64,000 bases of DNA. Origin: Anaeramoeba ignava. Taxonomy: Eukaryota; Metamonada; Anaeramoebidae. The stretch is taken from contig JAPDFW010000103.1 of NCBI GenBank assembly GCA_028826165.1, positions 1 through 64,000 on the forward strand, read 5' to 3'. The position numbers and the translations under genes are program-made. Within the stretch, counting starts at the first letter, position 1. Each line of letters begins with the position of its first letter. Below are positions 1 through 18,800 of this stretch, one piece after another. The notes beneath the pieces are model-generated. The model was not told where the DNA came from and made no database searches. It saw only the letters and a program-made list of their open reading frames with translations.

Positions 1-3000
1 TCTGCAAATAACTTATCTTTCATTGTTGATATTGATCTGGCATCTAGGAATAAAATGCACCATGCCAATTAATTGAAATTATGATGAATAGAGATTATCT
101 TTTGTTCAGACACGAACACCTAGAAAATGAATAGTAGAAGTAATTATGGAACAGGGTTTTCCCGTTTATCAGATCTAACATCTCCAAATTCACAAATAAC
201 AAATACCAACAATTAAACACCATTACCCTAATCATCACTTACAAACAACACAAATCACAAAGACTCTTCTTGATTCAAGGCTACGTCTCAAATAGAATGA
301 GGAATTGATATATAAACAACAATGAAAGTATGAGAAGTTACTTGATTGACACTTCTCCGAAACCATGGAAAGGAGAACACATACAAACAACCAAATGTTA
401 AAACAAGTTGCTGTGGAAATAAATGCCTGGAAATTTTCTGCAATATCTCTTTTCTTTTCTCACTTCCGAATGCTAAAGATCGCAAAGGATAAAGAATCAA
501 GTGCGAAGATATTATCTCAATACAATCATGTCTTCTTTTCCAATATGCTCATGCCATAAATGTAGGATTGAAGCATGCTTTACCAATGGATATATGGGAA
601 TGAGGCATTGGAACTGCTGTTGATGTTTTAATAAATATTTTAAAGCCAAAGGAACAGAGAATTGCAAGTTTGTTAAAAGTACAAAGTATCAAATGAATTG
701 ATAAATTCATTATTAGGTTTATTTGTTACAAAAGAAAATTTGTTAATTTCCGTTATATATTGGGATTTTCCAATTGTTAAATCATTTCTGTCTAGCCCAC
801 TGCTTAGATAGGTCCAAAGAGACACTGCATTTGATGGCTATTATTCAGGAGAAGTCAAAACACCTCAAGAAGATCACCTCAACAAGCTTTTCAGAAGAAA
901 CTCACCTAAAAGTATGAAAAGTTTCTTATTCACAAATGATTCACTGGAGGACTAGAAGGTTTTAACATTTTCAGTTTGAAATGTCATTACTGGCTTGAAA
1001 CATATTTGAAATCAATCCTTCTACAGTTAAAGGAAGGTGAATCAAAGAAGTTAATTGACCGGAAAATTCAGTTTAATTTTGCATATACAATTTCTTGATA
1101 AATTATTGATCACTATGTGCCTAGAAAATTTAGCTTTTAATATCTCACTATTTGCAAATATAGCTTTCAAAAGATTCCCAAAAGATGTTCACCCTGTTTC
1201 AGGATTTTCTTTTCTAGATTTTATGTCCAGCATAACTATTTCACCAGATCACAATATAATTATGAGAGAATTTTACCTGAAGTAAGAAAGTATTAATTTC
1301 CTTATTACAAAACAATACATGTGTAAAATGTCTGCAAATGGAGTTTAGAGGAATTATGCAGTTCCATTGACTCCATTAAAACAAAACCACCAGGCAGAAT
1401 AACTGATTGATAAGAATATCTTTGGAAAGAAAGTTTGAAACATCAGAAAACACCTACACACACAAAACAGAGACTTGAAAACAAAACAGAGCAAGTCTGT
1501 GATGAACAATCCCAGAAGATCTCATGGAGAACTTTCAATTTCTAAACACAAAACATGGAGAGAAATTATCTGAAACCATTTAAAAGACAACAAGATTTAT
1601 GTTAAAATTGGAGAAAATTCTTTCTTTAAATGAACTTGGGAAACCCAATTAGAGAACAGAAGCTTTAGGAGCTGGTTGAGAAACTACAATCACTGAAGAT
1701 TCTATCCAGACACAAAGAACAGCAAGAAATTTAAAGATTTTAGAATGAAAGTCTGATACCTAAGATTGAAAATATTTTCTCCAGGAAAACAAAATAAAAC
1801 AGGAGAACTTTATGTAGGTTTTATTTGCATACATAAGAAGAACAGAAAATTTGGAAGATGTGCACGACGATATATTCTCAAACCTTTGAAGAATCAAAAG
1901 AAGTTTTGTTGTTGTAATTGATTGTCACAATTTTCATCATTCAAGAATAACAAAACATAGCCTTTCAATTCTTTTCCATTTTCCCAAATTGACAGATAAT
2001 AATTTCAAAGAAGTTTATATATGATTTATCCATTCGATTGGATAAACAAGAAAATTGGAAAAGATAATTTCACATGGATTTCCAAAGAAGCGAAAATTAT
2101 GGATTCAATATCAAAATTGTTTAAATTATTCCCGAAAGGAAAAGAATACAAGAAACTGTTGAGCTTGAAACAACAATCACGCTAATTTCGCAAATAATAC
2201 AAGTTTCTCAATTTAAATTATATAGCTAAATATTATTTACAATATTTCCAATCAATATTTGCAAATTGTTCAATCTAGAATCACTTCACACACAAAACTG
2301 AATTTGTTTGATTTAATATATGTTATGGACATTCAAGAAATGCAACTTTCTATGAAATGATTCACTTATGCTATGCGGTGGTTGGTCTGATCATTTATCA
2401 TATCGAAGTAATTCTCGACGATGAAATTATTCAAGCCATTCAACAAACTGAGAGTGATCACCAAAATTAGGAAACAAATAATCAGTATGATTTCGGTGAG
2501 TGACCTGGGCAGATGTCTGGATCTCTTCAAACATTGTTTCATAAATTAGTGGAAATATTTGAATCTGTATAGACTATTGTGGTAGAAGTTTCAATTTTCT
2601 TCAATCTCACATTATAAAATCACAAATCATTATATACTTTCCATTTGTAATTTATAAAATCTGTACAAAGTGAGAAAAGCATCTTAATTGGAATTCTAGA
2701 ATGTTTGAAACATGCTTCAGACAGGTAAAGCTATGTATGCAAACATATCTTGTTTGGAAGAGAAGTGCACCTTGGATCAATCAAAGATTATGTTTGCAAA
2801 TATTCACTAATAATAAATATATAGTGATGGATTCAAATAATAATAAATTCAAAGATACAACAATATTGATAGTTAATACTATAAAAGAAAAGCAATGAAT
2901 AATCAGAGCATTTCCAAAAGGGCAAAGGTTTCATGATTTTCTGAAATGACTATCAGAGAAAACTTTATATATCCAGCAGTTTAATTCGGTGTATATATAA

Positions 3001-5000
3001 ATATCAGTTAGTTCAAGATCTTTTGTGATATTATGGTTGATGGCTGGGAGCGGGAAGTTCATATAGGTATGAGAACCAAGTTCAGATAAGAGATTGGCAA
3101 ATCACAGTAACTTGGCTTCCAATGGGATTCCAAATATGTTTCAATTTAAACTATGATACCGGCTCTTAAGCAAAGAATATCATCAGTTTCCCAAAATCAC
3201 TACAAAATTCAAGTTACAAAATTAAAGATTATGATGCAGGATGAAGTTTTATTTAAGACAAGATTCTATCTTAGTTTTGAGACATTTCAGTGCTAAGAAA
3301 CACTTTCCAGAATACTTATATCTGTATTATTCTTATGGATGAGATTTTATTCTTCTGATCTGCTGTTTGGTGATCCGGGCCATTACTACCTGTTATCATC
3401 ATTGAGAATTCATCTGGTTGAAGCAATAAAGTTACCACAAAGGAAGAAAACAATTAGATCTTTCAGTGCGTGCAATTTGAATGAAGTTACTCAACTGATG
3501 AGTTCTATGGATCTGAAATTCACTTTGAAGATTATAGTGCCATTATTCTGGTTTAACTGAATCATTACATAACAGTAGAATTTCTGGATTTATCAAATGA
3601 GTTGATCAACAAAGAAAACAAATGAAAATGAACAAAATAGAAGATTCATAACTGTTTAACAAGAAGATAAAACATCAGTGGATTGAACCGAAGGGTGCTA
3701 GGTAACAAGAAAACCTTAATTTCAAATTAACAGTACAAAATGAAATACTGTAATAAGTATATATTGATTGCTCTCTACATCTTTTCATATATTAATGTTA
3801 TCATGACAAGTTAGAAGAAGGTATAATGAATTAAAGCCCAGCTTCTTCAAAATATTTCCAAAACATCAATAATCTTAAGCACGGAGAGTCATATGGTAGT
3901 TTTAGAAATATCTGAACCTGCACGATTGCCGAATTGATATGCAAGAGAGAAGGGTATGCAACCGTTATTATGTAAAAGAAGAAAGAACTTCTGGAGTAGA
4001 ACAGATATTTTAAAGACGAATTACATTGTTTGACTTATTTATAAATTCCATTATTAGGCTAGATCGAATAGGAAATTCCAACATTATGTTTGCCATACAA
4101 ATCTGTTTGGTTCTAATATGGTTAAACGAATTATTTGATTGTATGCTATATTCTGAAAATCTTACAAATCTCGCTTGATACGTGTCAGATGAAGTTTTCT
4201 GTTTTGACTAAGAAATAAGTGTAAAATCCAAGTTGGATCGTTTACTTTCCGATGATTTCAAAGAACATAAAGTATGGGAAAATATTTTCTATAGAAATGG
4301 GATGCAGAAGTTGGGAAGATCAGTCTTCCAGCAAGTTGATTAATCTCATGCATATCATTTGATTGTTCCTGTAGATCATTGGTAATAATTACAGCAAACA
4401 AAGCTGCTGAGTATTGTTCCCTTTAGGGAAGTTGTTTAACTACAAGAAATTCTTTTGATCTGTAAGAATCCTGGTGGTTTAGAGATTGGGAAGTAAGAGG
4501 ACTAAATACCACTTATAATCCAGCAGGTGCAAATGTAAAGATAATGCGAATTTGGCAAAAGTTTATTTATTTAACTTTTATTAATTCAATTCTGATTTAA
4601 GATCACAACAACTCATATTTTATAGTGATTTTATGGTTGTTGGATGTCCTCAAGTCCTGCATTGCTATCATCTTCACTTTTAGTCTGACCTGTTATTTTG
4701 TCTGTAATTTCAAAACTTCTCATGTGTTCATCTGTTTTGAAATTTACCAAATATGCTTTCTGAGGGAATCTATAGAAGAATTCTTGGTCAATTTTAGAAC
4801 AAAGTTTTAGTTAAATTATATAAATTCCTCCTGTCATATTGATAAAGGATAAAGCTTGATTTGAGGACAAACATATATTCAGAAGTTCTTTTAAGTAGTT
4901 TACCAAAGCGAATTTGAACAAATTCTTCTTTCTTCTCAACTGAATTTCTCTCTCTGAATCCATTTAACTATTAAAACACACTTTTCATCTCTTTCTTTTC
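1..5000. other. decayed, coding-like sequence without an intact gene
   Basis: This stretch is visibly richer in G and C than the intergenic DNA further right and resembles exon composition, yet no frame stays open beyond about 76 codons on either strand. Some parts keep a protein-like feel. From about 1813 to 2160 one forward frame runs about 116 codons with three internal stops. Another forward frame near 3339-3560 is open. I could not assign any family to these pieces. The simplest reading is one or more old genes or a mobile element worn down by stops and indels. I saw no terminal repeats, transposase motif or tRNA. Confidence 0.4.
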
Positions 5001-6380
5001 ATTAAAATGTTATCCAATTTTAATTTCTTTATTTTATCTTTTCAATCTCGACTTTTAATATTTATATGAATAAAAGGTTTTAAAGATTAAATTAGATGCT
5101 AATTGGAAATTTTATATATGGATCAAAAGAAATAATTTGATACTTTCATATATTTTAATTTGATTAAAGAATAACTTAAAATTTAAAATTACAAACAGAT
5201 TTGAAATGGCGCAAGAAATTAGAAATTATTTGAAATTAAAAGTCGTTCAATACAGGAGTTTCAGCTTTGAAACAAGAAGTGAGACATCAATTTGTTTTAA
5301 ATCAATTCAAATGATAGCAACTGAAAGTTAGAAAATTATTTTGATTGGTCATGAAACTCCGCTGGCAAAATTATTTGAGGTTTCTTTTCTTGAACTTGTC
5401 AAGAAAACGGTAAAGAACTTAGTTTGAAGAAGAAGATATTATTTTACCAAATTGAATAGATTGGGACAATTTGAAAAGAGTAAAATTCTCAAAAGAAAAG
5501 AAACGAAACTGAATAGAATAGCCCTCACAGATCAAAACCTGAAGAATTACAAAAGCACTCTGATATTTTATGAATTGAATCTGACTTGACATTAACTGAT
5601 TTTATTTGATATTTAAAAAGAAACCAAATAAATCCAGTTAGCTTTGTTGTACTTACGACTCAATTTATTTCTGCTTTTTCTGAATCTCAAGTAATATCAT
5701 GAAGAATTCACATTTACAAAAAGAAAACTATCAGAATTGTTTGCTAAAAAGAAAACTAATTTATAAGTAAAAGAAGAAAACAATTTATATATTAAAGTGC
5801 AAAAAGTGAAACAACGACGAACACGAATCGAAATAAAATTGGATTAATAAATTTGAAATACATTAAGTATAAAAACCACTTAATAAATTTAAATATATTA
5901 CATATTTCTGAATTCCAATGTAAAATCATTATATTGGTTTAAAACAAGTTAAACATATTTAATAAATCCGGTCTAAAAATTATATTATTAAATCAATAGA
6001 ATGTCTATATTAATAAATTTTAAATAAAATTATATTTCATTAAATTTAAAATAAATTATATTAATAAATCTTAAATAAAATTATACACAAATCTCTTTAA
6101 ATAAAATTATATTAATAAATTTAAAACAAAAATTATATTAATAACAACTAAATAAAATTATATTAATTTAAATCAGAAATAAAATTATATTAATAACGAA
6201 TAAAATTATATTAATAATCCAGAAATAAAATTATATATTAATAAATTTAAAATTAAAATAGAATTTAAATAAAATTAAATTAAAAATTTAAATAAAAAGA
6301 ATGTAAAATCTAAATTTTTATATTTTTCAACATTTTTCATTTTTCATTTTTCTTTTTTTTCTTTTTACATTCACTTTTCT
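5001..6380. repeat. AT-rich spacer with degenerate tandem repeats
   Basis: Composition drops to nearly pure A/T here. From about 5880 to 6290 the phrase AAATAAAATTATATTAATAA recurs many times with small length changes, forming an irregular minisatellite. No gene is seen. The block separates the decayed region on the left from the GRAM-type relic on the right. Confidence 0.6.
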
Positions 6381-9130
6381 TTTATTTTTAATGAAAATTT
6401 ATGAACTGAGAAAAAAACCTTCCAGTAACAGAAAAAAGGAACATTTTCAGTAATAAAAATAATCTTTTATCGGATGGAAGAATGTATTGAATTACTAAAG
6501 TTATTTTACTTTTTCATCCAGATAATTTAGAAGAGATAAGCTGAACAAATTAAAATCAATTTTCAAATAAAAAGATATTGATTTAGCACAAGTTACGAAA
6601 TCAATTAATTTTATTAAAATTATTGTTGAAAATGAAGAATATTTTTTCACTTCTTTTACTTCAAGAAATAAAGCTTATTCACTTTTAAAACAATTATGGT
6701 TAAAAGAAAGAAGTAGATATTTACTTGATGAATCAAAAGAAAAATTAAATGAAAATCAAAATCAAATTGAAAATCAAATTGAAAATCAAAATCAAAATGA
6801 AAATCAAAATCAAAATGAAAATCAAAATCAAAATCAAAATCAAAATCAAAATCAAAATCAAAACCAAAATCAAATTGAAAATTTAAAAAATGATTCTCAA
6901 ATTAAACTGAAAAATAGAAAATCCCCTTTTCGTGTTATTCCAAAAGATGGTATCAAAATTGGAAATACTAGTCGTGATAGCTCAGTTTTTACTCAAGAAG
7001 AATTTACACAAGATTCTGTCAATTCTTTTCCATTTAATGAAAATGATCCTGATATTGATATAGATATTGATAATGACAATGATAATGAAAATGAAATTTC
7101 TTTAAGTTTTTCTGATGATAACGAATTAGATATAATTCAAAATCAAAATAAAATTCAAAATCAAAATCAAAATCAAAATCAAAATCAAAATCAAAATCAA
7201 AATCAAAATCAAAATCAAAATCAAAATCAAAATCAAAATCAAAATCAAAATCAAAATCAAAATCAAAATCAAAATCAAATTGAAAATCAAAATCAAAATC
7301 AAATTCAAAATAAAATCCCAACAAAAACCAAATCAAATAAAATGAAATTGAAAATCAAAATCAAAATCAAATCAAAATCAAATCAAAAAAAATCAAAATC
7401 AAAATCAAATTAAAAAATCAAAATCAAAAATGAAAATGAAAATAAAATCAAATTGAAAAATAAATAAAACAAAAATGGAAATTCAAAATAAAATTAAAAG
7501 ATCGAAGAAAAGAAATATGGAATTTAAAATAGATATTAAGAAAAAGTAAAAATGACTCTTCTAATTTAAAATATAAAAATTAAAATATAACAAAATATAA
7601 ATATAAATAGATTCCATCAACAATTTAGTTACAAGAGACTTTGTTTATAAATAATTATTTATCAGTATATAAAACGAATATCGAATAAAAGAAATTCCAA
7701 AATTTCAATGAATAAAGCATTAGTTTCTGCAATTCACGAAACAAATGAATCACCACCTAATTTTATTTTCACAATTAAATCAAAAGATGGAAAAATTTAC
7801 TATCTTCAGAAAATAAAATGAGTTGAAAAAGATGGATAAACGAGATCACATCTTTAAATAATAAACTCAAACATTTATTATGAAATTTTTGGAAAGCAAG
7901 AAAAATATTGAAGAAAAATCAAGAAAAACAAAACAAAATGAATTAACTGTTTCATTTGATAAAAATTGAGCAAAATGAAATTCAATCAAATAAAGAAATG
8001 GAAAATCAATTAAAAGAAAAGATGAATTAATAGAAAATCCAGATAAAAAGACTTATGAAATGATCAAACAGAAAAGAAAAATAGAAAATCAATTACAAAA
8101 ATTTGAAACAGTTCCAAAAATAGAACATAATATTCAAAAACAAGAAGAAAGAAGAAAAAGAAAAAGAAATAGAAATAGATAAAAAATAGATAAAAGAAGA
8201 AGATAAACAAATGAAACCAATTCATATTAAGAATGCAAATAGAATACTTTTCAGAAAAATTAAAAGGATCTTGCATTGCAAGTTTATCAAATTTATACCA
8301 AAATAAATTGGGAATAATTTATCCAACAAGTTTGGAAAAGAAAATGCAAATTATTCAAATAAGAAGAATGGAATGAAGAAATTCCAAGCAAAATATTTAA
8401 AAAGAAAATCATTTATTTATCACCAGTAAACAAAGTTCTTCAAAAAGAATTCAATTCTTGAACATCAAAGATTATTCATTCATTCACAAAAATTCATCCA
8501 ACTAGAAAAGTATTATTGAATAAAAATTGAAGTTTTTCAAATGTTTTTCTTTGATATCAATTCATTCAATTCAAGAAAATGAAGAAGAAATAACTGAGCA
8601 TAAAATTGAAACAGGGATCTTATTATTTGAGAAAAAATCACTTAGTCAATCCATTATTATTTATGAATCAGATCGACAAAATGAAATTATCAAAACAAAA
8701 TTTCATAATTCAAAGAAAGAAATTGAGGAAATTTTGGAAAAACAAAAACAGCAAAAGGAAAAAGAATTGGAAGAAACAAAAAATAAGAATTTGGAAAATG
8801 AAAGAAGAATCAAAAAGAAAAAAGAAAGGAATTGTTTGAGAAAAAGAAAAAGGGAACTTGTTTCTTGTTCCAAAATTGAGAAAAATTAGCAAACAAACTC
8901 AATTTGTTTTTATTTGATTTCTTTCACTTTTGGCAATTTTTCAATATTTGAATTCATCGGTTCAAATACTCAAAAGGGATTTTAGAACTCAAGAAATTTC
9001 TAAATGGATTGAATATCAAGTTGATTTGATTATTGAATATAAGCAGTTTCAAAATCAAAAAAACTTTTCATGAGAGGATTTTAATGAATGGAAGAAAGAA
9101 AAATATTCCAAATGTTTTTATAATTGGAAT
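6380..9130 (+). pseudogene. relic of a GRAM-VASt-transmembrane (Aster/Lam-like) gene
   Basis: Pieces of a lipid-transfer-type protein can be read in order, but in shifting frames with stops. A GRAM start lies near 6410-6480 (NLPVTEK, then SDGRMY and ITK). The GRAM end is clear at about 6595-6700 (YFFTSFTSRNKAYSLLKQLW). An Asn/Gln/Glu repeat tract follows at 6735-7310, containing a unique acidic stretch. A fragment with KSKDGKIYYLQ at about 7730-7830 may be the tail of a PH domain. VASt-like pieces appear at 8280-8720 (EEIPSKIFKKKIIYLSPVNKV, then FEKKSLSQSIIIYESDRQNE), leading into a Lys/Glu-rich coiled coil to about 8850. A hydrophobic segment follows at 8900-8960 with a TGA stop at 8915. GRAM, VASt and a C-terminal membrane anchor is the order in sterol-transfer proteins at membrane contacts. 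In-frame stops at 6455 and 6505, plus several frameshifts, argue for a pseudogene rather than for introns. Confidence 0.65.
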
Positions 9131-9294
9131 CAATATTTGAATTTTTAATCATTTAGTGAATCATTCAAAAAGATAATTTATTTTATTTGAAAATGCATTT
9201 TGTTTTAATGAGAAGAAATTATGAAAAAGATTTCAAAAATCTGATTATGATTGATTTTGTGAAGAAATTTTAAAAATCAAATAAATGATTTTTC

Positions 9295-9785
9295 AATTTT
9301 CAAATCAAATTTTATTAAATTAAATTAAATTAAAAAATTAAATCAAATTAAATCAAATTAAATTTTAAATTAAATCAAATCAAATTAAATTAAATCAAAT
9401 TAAATTAAATCAAATTAAATCAAATCAAATTAAATCAAATTAAATTAAATCAAATTAAATCAAATTTTAAATTCAAATTAAATCAAATCAAATCAAATTT
9501 AAATTAAATCAAATTAAATTAAATTAAATTAAATTAAATTAAATTAAATCAAATTTAAATTAAATTAAAATTAAATCAAATCAAATTAAATTAAATTAAA
9601 TTAAAAAATCAAATTAAAATTAAATTAAATTAAAATTAAATTAAATTAAATCAAATCAAATTAAATTAAATTAAATTTTTAAATCAAAATTAAATTAAAT
9701 CAAATTAAATTAAATTAAATTAAAATAAATTAAAATTAAATTAAATCAAATCAAATCAAATTTTATTAAAAAATTTTAATCCAAA
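9295..9785. repeat. pentamer-type tandem repeat AAATT/AAATC
   Basis: Nearly 500 bases are built from the pentamers AAATT and AAATC in irregular order, with occasional extra A or T. No open frame or other signal is seen. It lies between the GRAM-type relic and the oxidoreductase gene. Confidence 0.75.
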
Positions 9786-15656
<5,871 letters not shown>

Positions 15657-15801
15657 TTTAATTTTTTAGTTCATTTTCAATTTTAACTCAAAAATTTCCT
15701 TTTTTTCTTTTCTTTTTTTTTAACAATTTCTTTTAAAAAAAAGCGAAAAACAACAATTTTCAATTAAAATCCAAAAAGCAAATCAAATTAAAATTTTCTT
15801 T

Positions 15802-18800
15802 TTATTTAATAATTTGGAAACTATTCTTTTTTTTATTCCATTTAACTTTGTATTTTGCTTCAGTAATTAATCTAATATTTTCAAATCCTGCTTTATATTG
15901 TTCTTTTTGATTTACTAAACCAAATAATTTAGAGCACAAAGGATTTGAAGAAATTGTTTGATATAAATTTACAATTCCCTAATTTAATTAAAAAATTTTA
16001 ATTTAAAAATTTAATTAAAAATTTAATTTAAAAATTTAATTTGATTATTTACTAAAAATCTTCGATCATAATTCCTCACAGAAGCAGCATAAATCATATG
16101 ACAAGAAATAAAAAATGAGGAACGAATAATCAAATCAATAATCATTTTAGTATCTTTTTCCATTGATTTTGCTGTTCTTATTAATTTCTTTTTTTCTTTT
16201 GATTTCTTTGTTTTTTGATTTTTTTGTTCTTTCTTTTTTTGTTTTTCAATTCTCGACATTTCCAAAATTTTACAAACAGAACTCAATCCAAAATAAATAA
16301 TACAATTTGATGTTCCAGGTGAAATTATCATTAGAATATCCTTTAACAAATTATTCTTGATCAAAATTTCCACAAAATTTGGATGATAAAAAATAAGATC
16401 GTAAATAATTCCCCACAATTTCTCACTTAATTCGCATGGTATTCTCTTATCAAAGCAATTAATGACAGATTGCAAGATGGATAAGTCTTCCAGAATATAA
16501 TTAAATATCTCTTGATGACGAAGTAATCTGCGCAAGATGGAAGCAAAATTAATCTTCATTTTAGACATGAAAATGGGTGATTTTGATATGATACTCAAAA
16601 GAATGCGCAGATGATCCGGATTCACAAGAAGCAAAGAGTTGATTTGATTTGCTTCCGTGATATTTTCCGGTATTTGCGTTCGAACTGTATCGAATATTTC
16701 AAATTTCTTCACCATAATTTTCATAATTTCAGACATTTGGATCAATGTTTCTGAATATCTTTGTTGGTTAATTAAATCCTCAATTTGCACAAGAAGATCG
16801 AAAAATAGCTTCCCTCTCAAAAAGGAGAGATAATGTTTTTCTGTGCTCCTGTCTTGTATTTGTTTGAATATTTTTTTCAAAAAAATATACACAAAAAAAC
16901 TCATTAAAGTTGATGGTTTGCAATCCAATTCTTGATATCCTTGAATTTCAACAGGCATGAAATCAGTTATTAACATGAAGTATTCCTTCGTATATTTTGT
17001 GATTAGAAACTGTTGCCAATTCTTTCTTAACACAAGTGCTGCCCAGAATTTTTTTGATGCAAATTGAACGTGTGAGAATTTATTTTGACTCAACTGTCTT
17101 ATATTTCCCAAAAGATTCAAATCACTTGATTGAAGAATGTTCTATTTTTGTATTTTTTTCAAATTTCATGTAAATGGATAAATATTTCAAATTTAAAATG
17201 AAAATTGTTTTGTTGTTTTTTTTTTCATTATTACCAAAATGGAATCATTTGAATGATTCAAAAAATTTTCAAGAATAAAAGAATAATACTCTGATACTGC
17301 CAAAGAACGAGATCCAATTCCTGTAAATAACTCTCTCTCTAAATCGCTTATGCTTTTCTTCACTGTTGTTTCTATAGAACCTTCTAATTCTGTAATTTTC
17401 TTTGAAATTTCATGTAAAGTTGTAACAAAAGAAAAACCTTCATTTTCAGATTTGATTTTTGTATAAATCATGGATAAATAATAGTGCATCAGAAAAATGG
17501 GAACCAATTCAAAATTCACTAAATGATGTTTATTTGTCTAAAATTTGATAAATAAATTCAAATCAATAAATTTTCTTTTTTTTTTGAAAAATTTTCATTC
17601 TTCTTTTTCTTTACTTCTTGTATAATAAACGAAATTTCTTGTGAAAAAGGAAACGTTGCATTCTGAGTTCCTGTTAATAAATTGATTGAATAAGCAATAT
17701 AATATAAATTGGTTAAATTTTTATTTTCCACATATTGTTCAATTAAAATACGTCCATCTGTTGTTTGAAGAATTTCCCAAACAAATTGAGCTACCTATTA
17801 ATTTTAAATTTTAATTTTAATTTAATTTTAAATTTAATTTTAATTTTTACTTTTGTATGAACTAAAAAAGAACACGAATCATTTAATAATGATAGAATTT
17901 CATGAAAATTTTCTGGTGAAATAATTGAAAGAAAAATTGAACTATATAATTTTTCAAAATGTTGATATATTCCTTGAGATTCAATCAACCTCTTGAAAAA
18001 ATCAAAAGGCATTGAACCATAAAAAATTCCTTTTAATTGATCTACATTGAGTTCATGTTCTCCCTTGATTTTTTCATCAACTTTTTTTTTCTCAACTTCA
18101 AATTTCTAAAGAATAAAAAAAGAAATTTAATTCATAAATAAAATCCTTTTTTTCTTCTTCCAATTAAAAATATAAATTCTAATCTTTTACAAATTCATGA
18201 TATTTATTCAAATTTGTGCAATATTGATATTTTTCAATCATATTTTGTTCATCAATTTTTTCCACTTCTTTTTTAAATCTTTCTCTATATTCAGGATCAT
18301 TCATTTTTTTTAAATCAAAAATTTCATCAGGTTCATATTGAGGCATTTCCAATTCAAATTCTTCATGTCTTTCAGAATTTGTGTTTCCAAAAATTTTCTA
18401 TAAATAATATTAATATTAATAAATATTATTTTTTTTCTTTTTTTTGAAATGATATTTTTTTTTTGATTACATGAAGTTTTCTAGATGATACAGTTTGATT
18501 GACTGAAACTATTTTTTTGACATCATTTCTTCTTAATGACATTCTTGATCTTTCATTTCTTGTTTTTTTATTTTCATTTTTTATTGGAGATCTTGGTAAT
18601 TTTCCCATAATTGGAGGAAAAGAAGTTCCGTATTTTTCTGTATTTTCTTTATTCTTTTTTACTAACTTCTCAAAAATATTCGAAACCACTTTTCTTGTTA
18701 AGGTTAATAATTGTTGATCAAATAATGTTTTTTCTTGTGATTTTTCTTTTTTTTCTTCTAAATTGTTTTTCAAATCATCTTCACTTGGTAAATTAATTTG

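Noticed and set aside
7034-7336. Open frame of Phe-Asp repeats on the minus strand
   Set aside because: It is the antisense shadow of the CAAAAT hexamer tract in the GRAM-type relic. Hexamer repeats keep several frames open on both strands. The same applies to frames over 33369-34473, 23918-24256 and the intronic arrays.
8915-8917. TGA read as tryptophan (alternative genetic code)
   Set aside because: A TGA falls where Trp would fit in the GRAM-type relic, but PFO ends with TGA and intact genes use TGG for Trp, so decay is the simpler reading.
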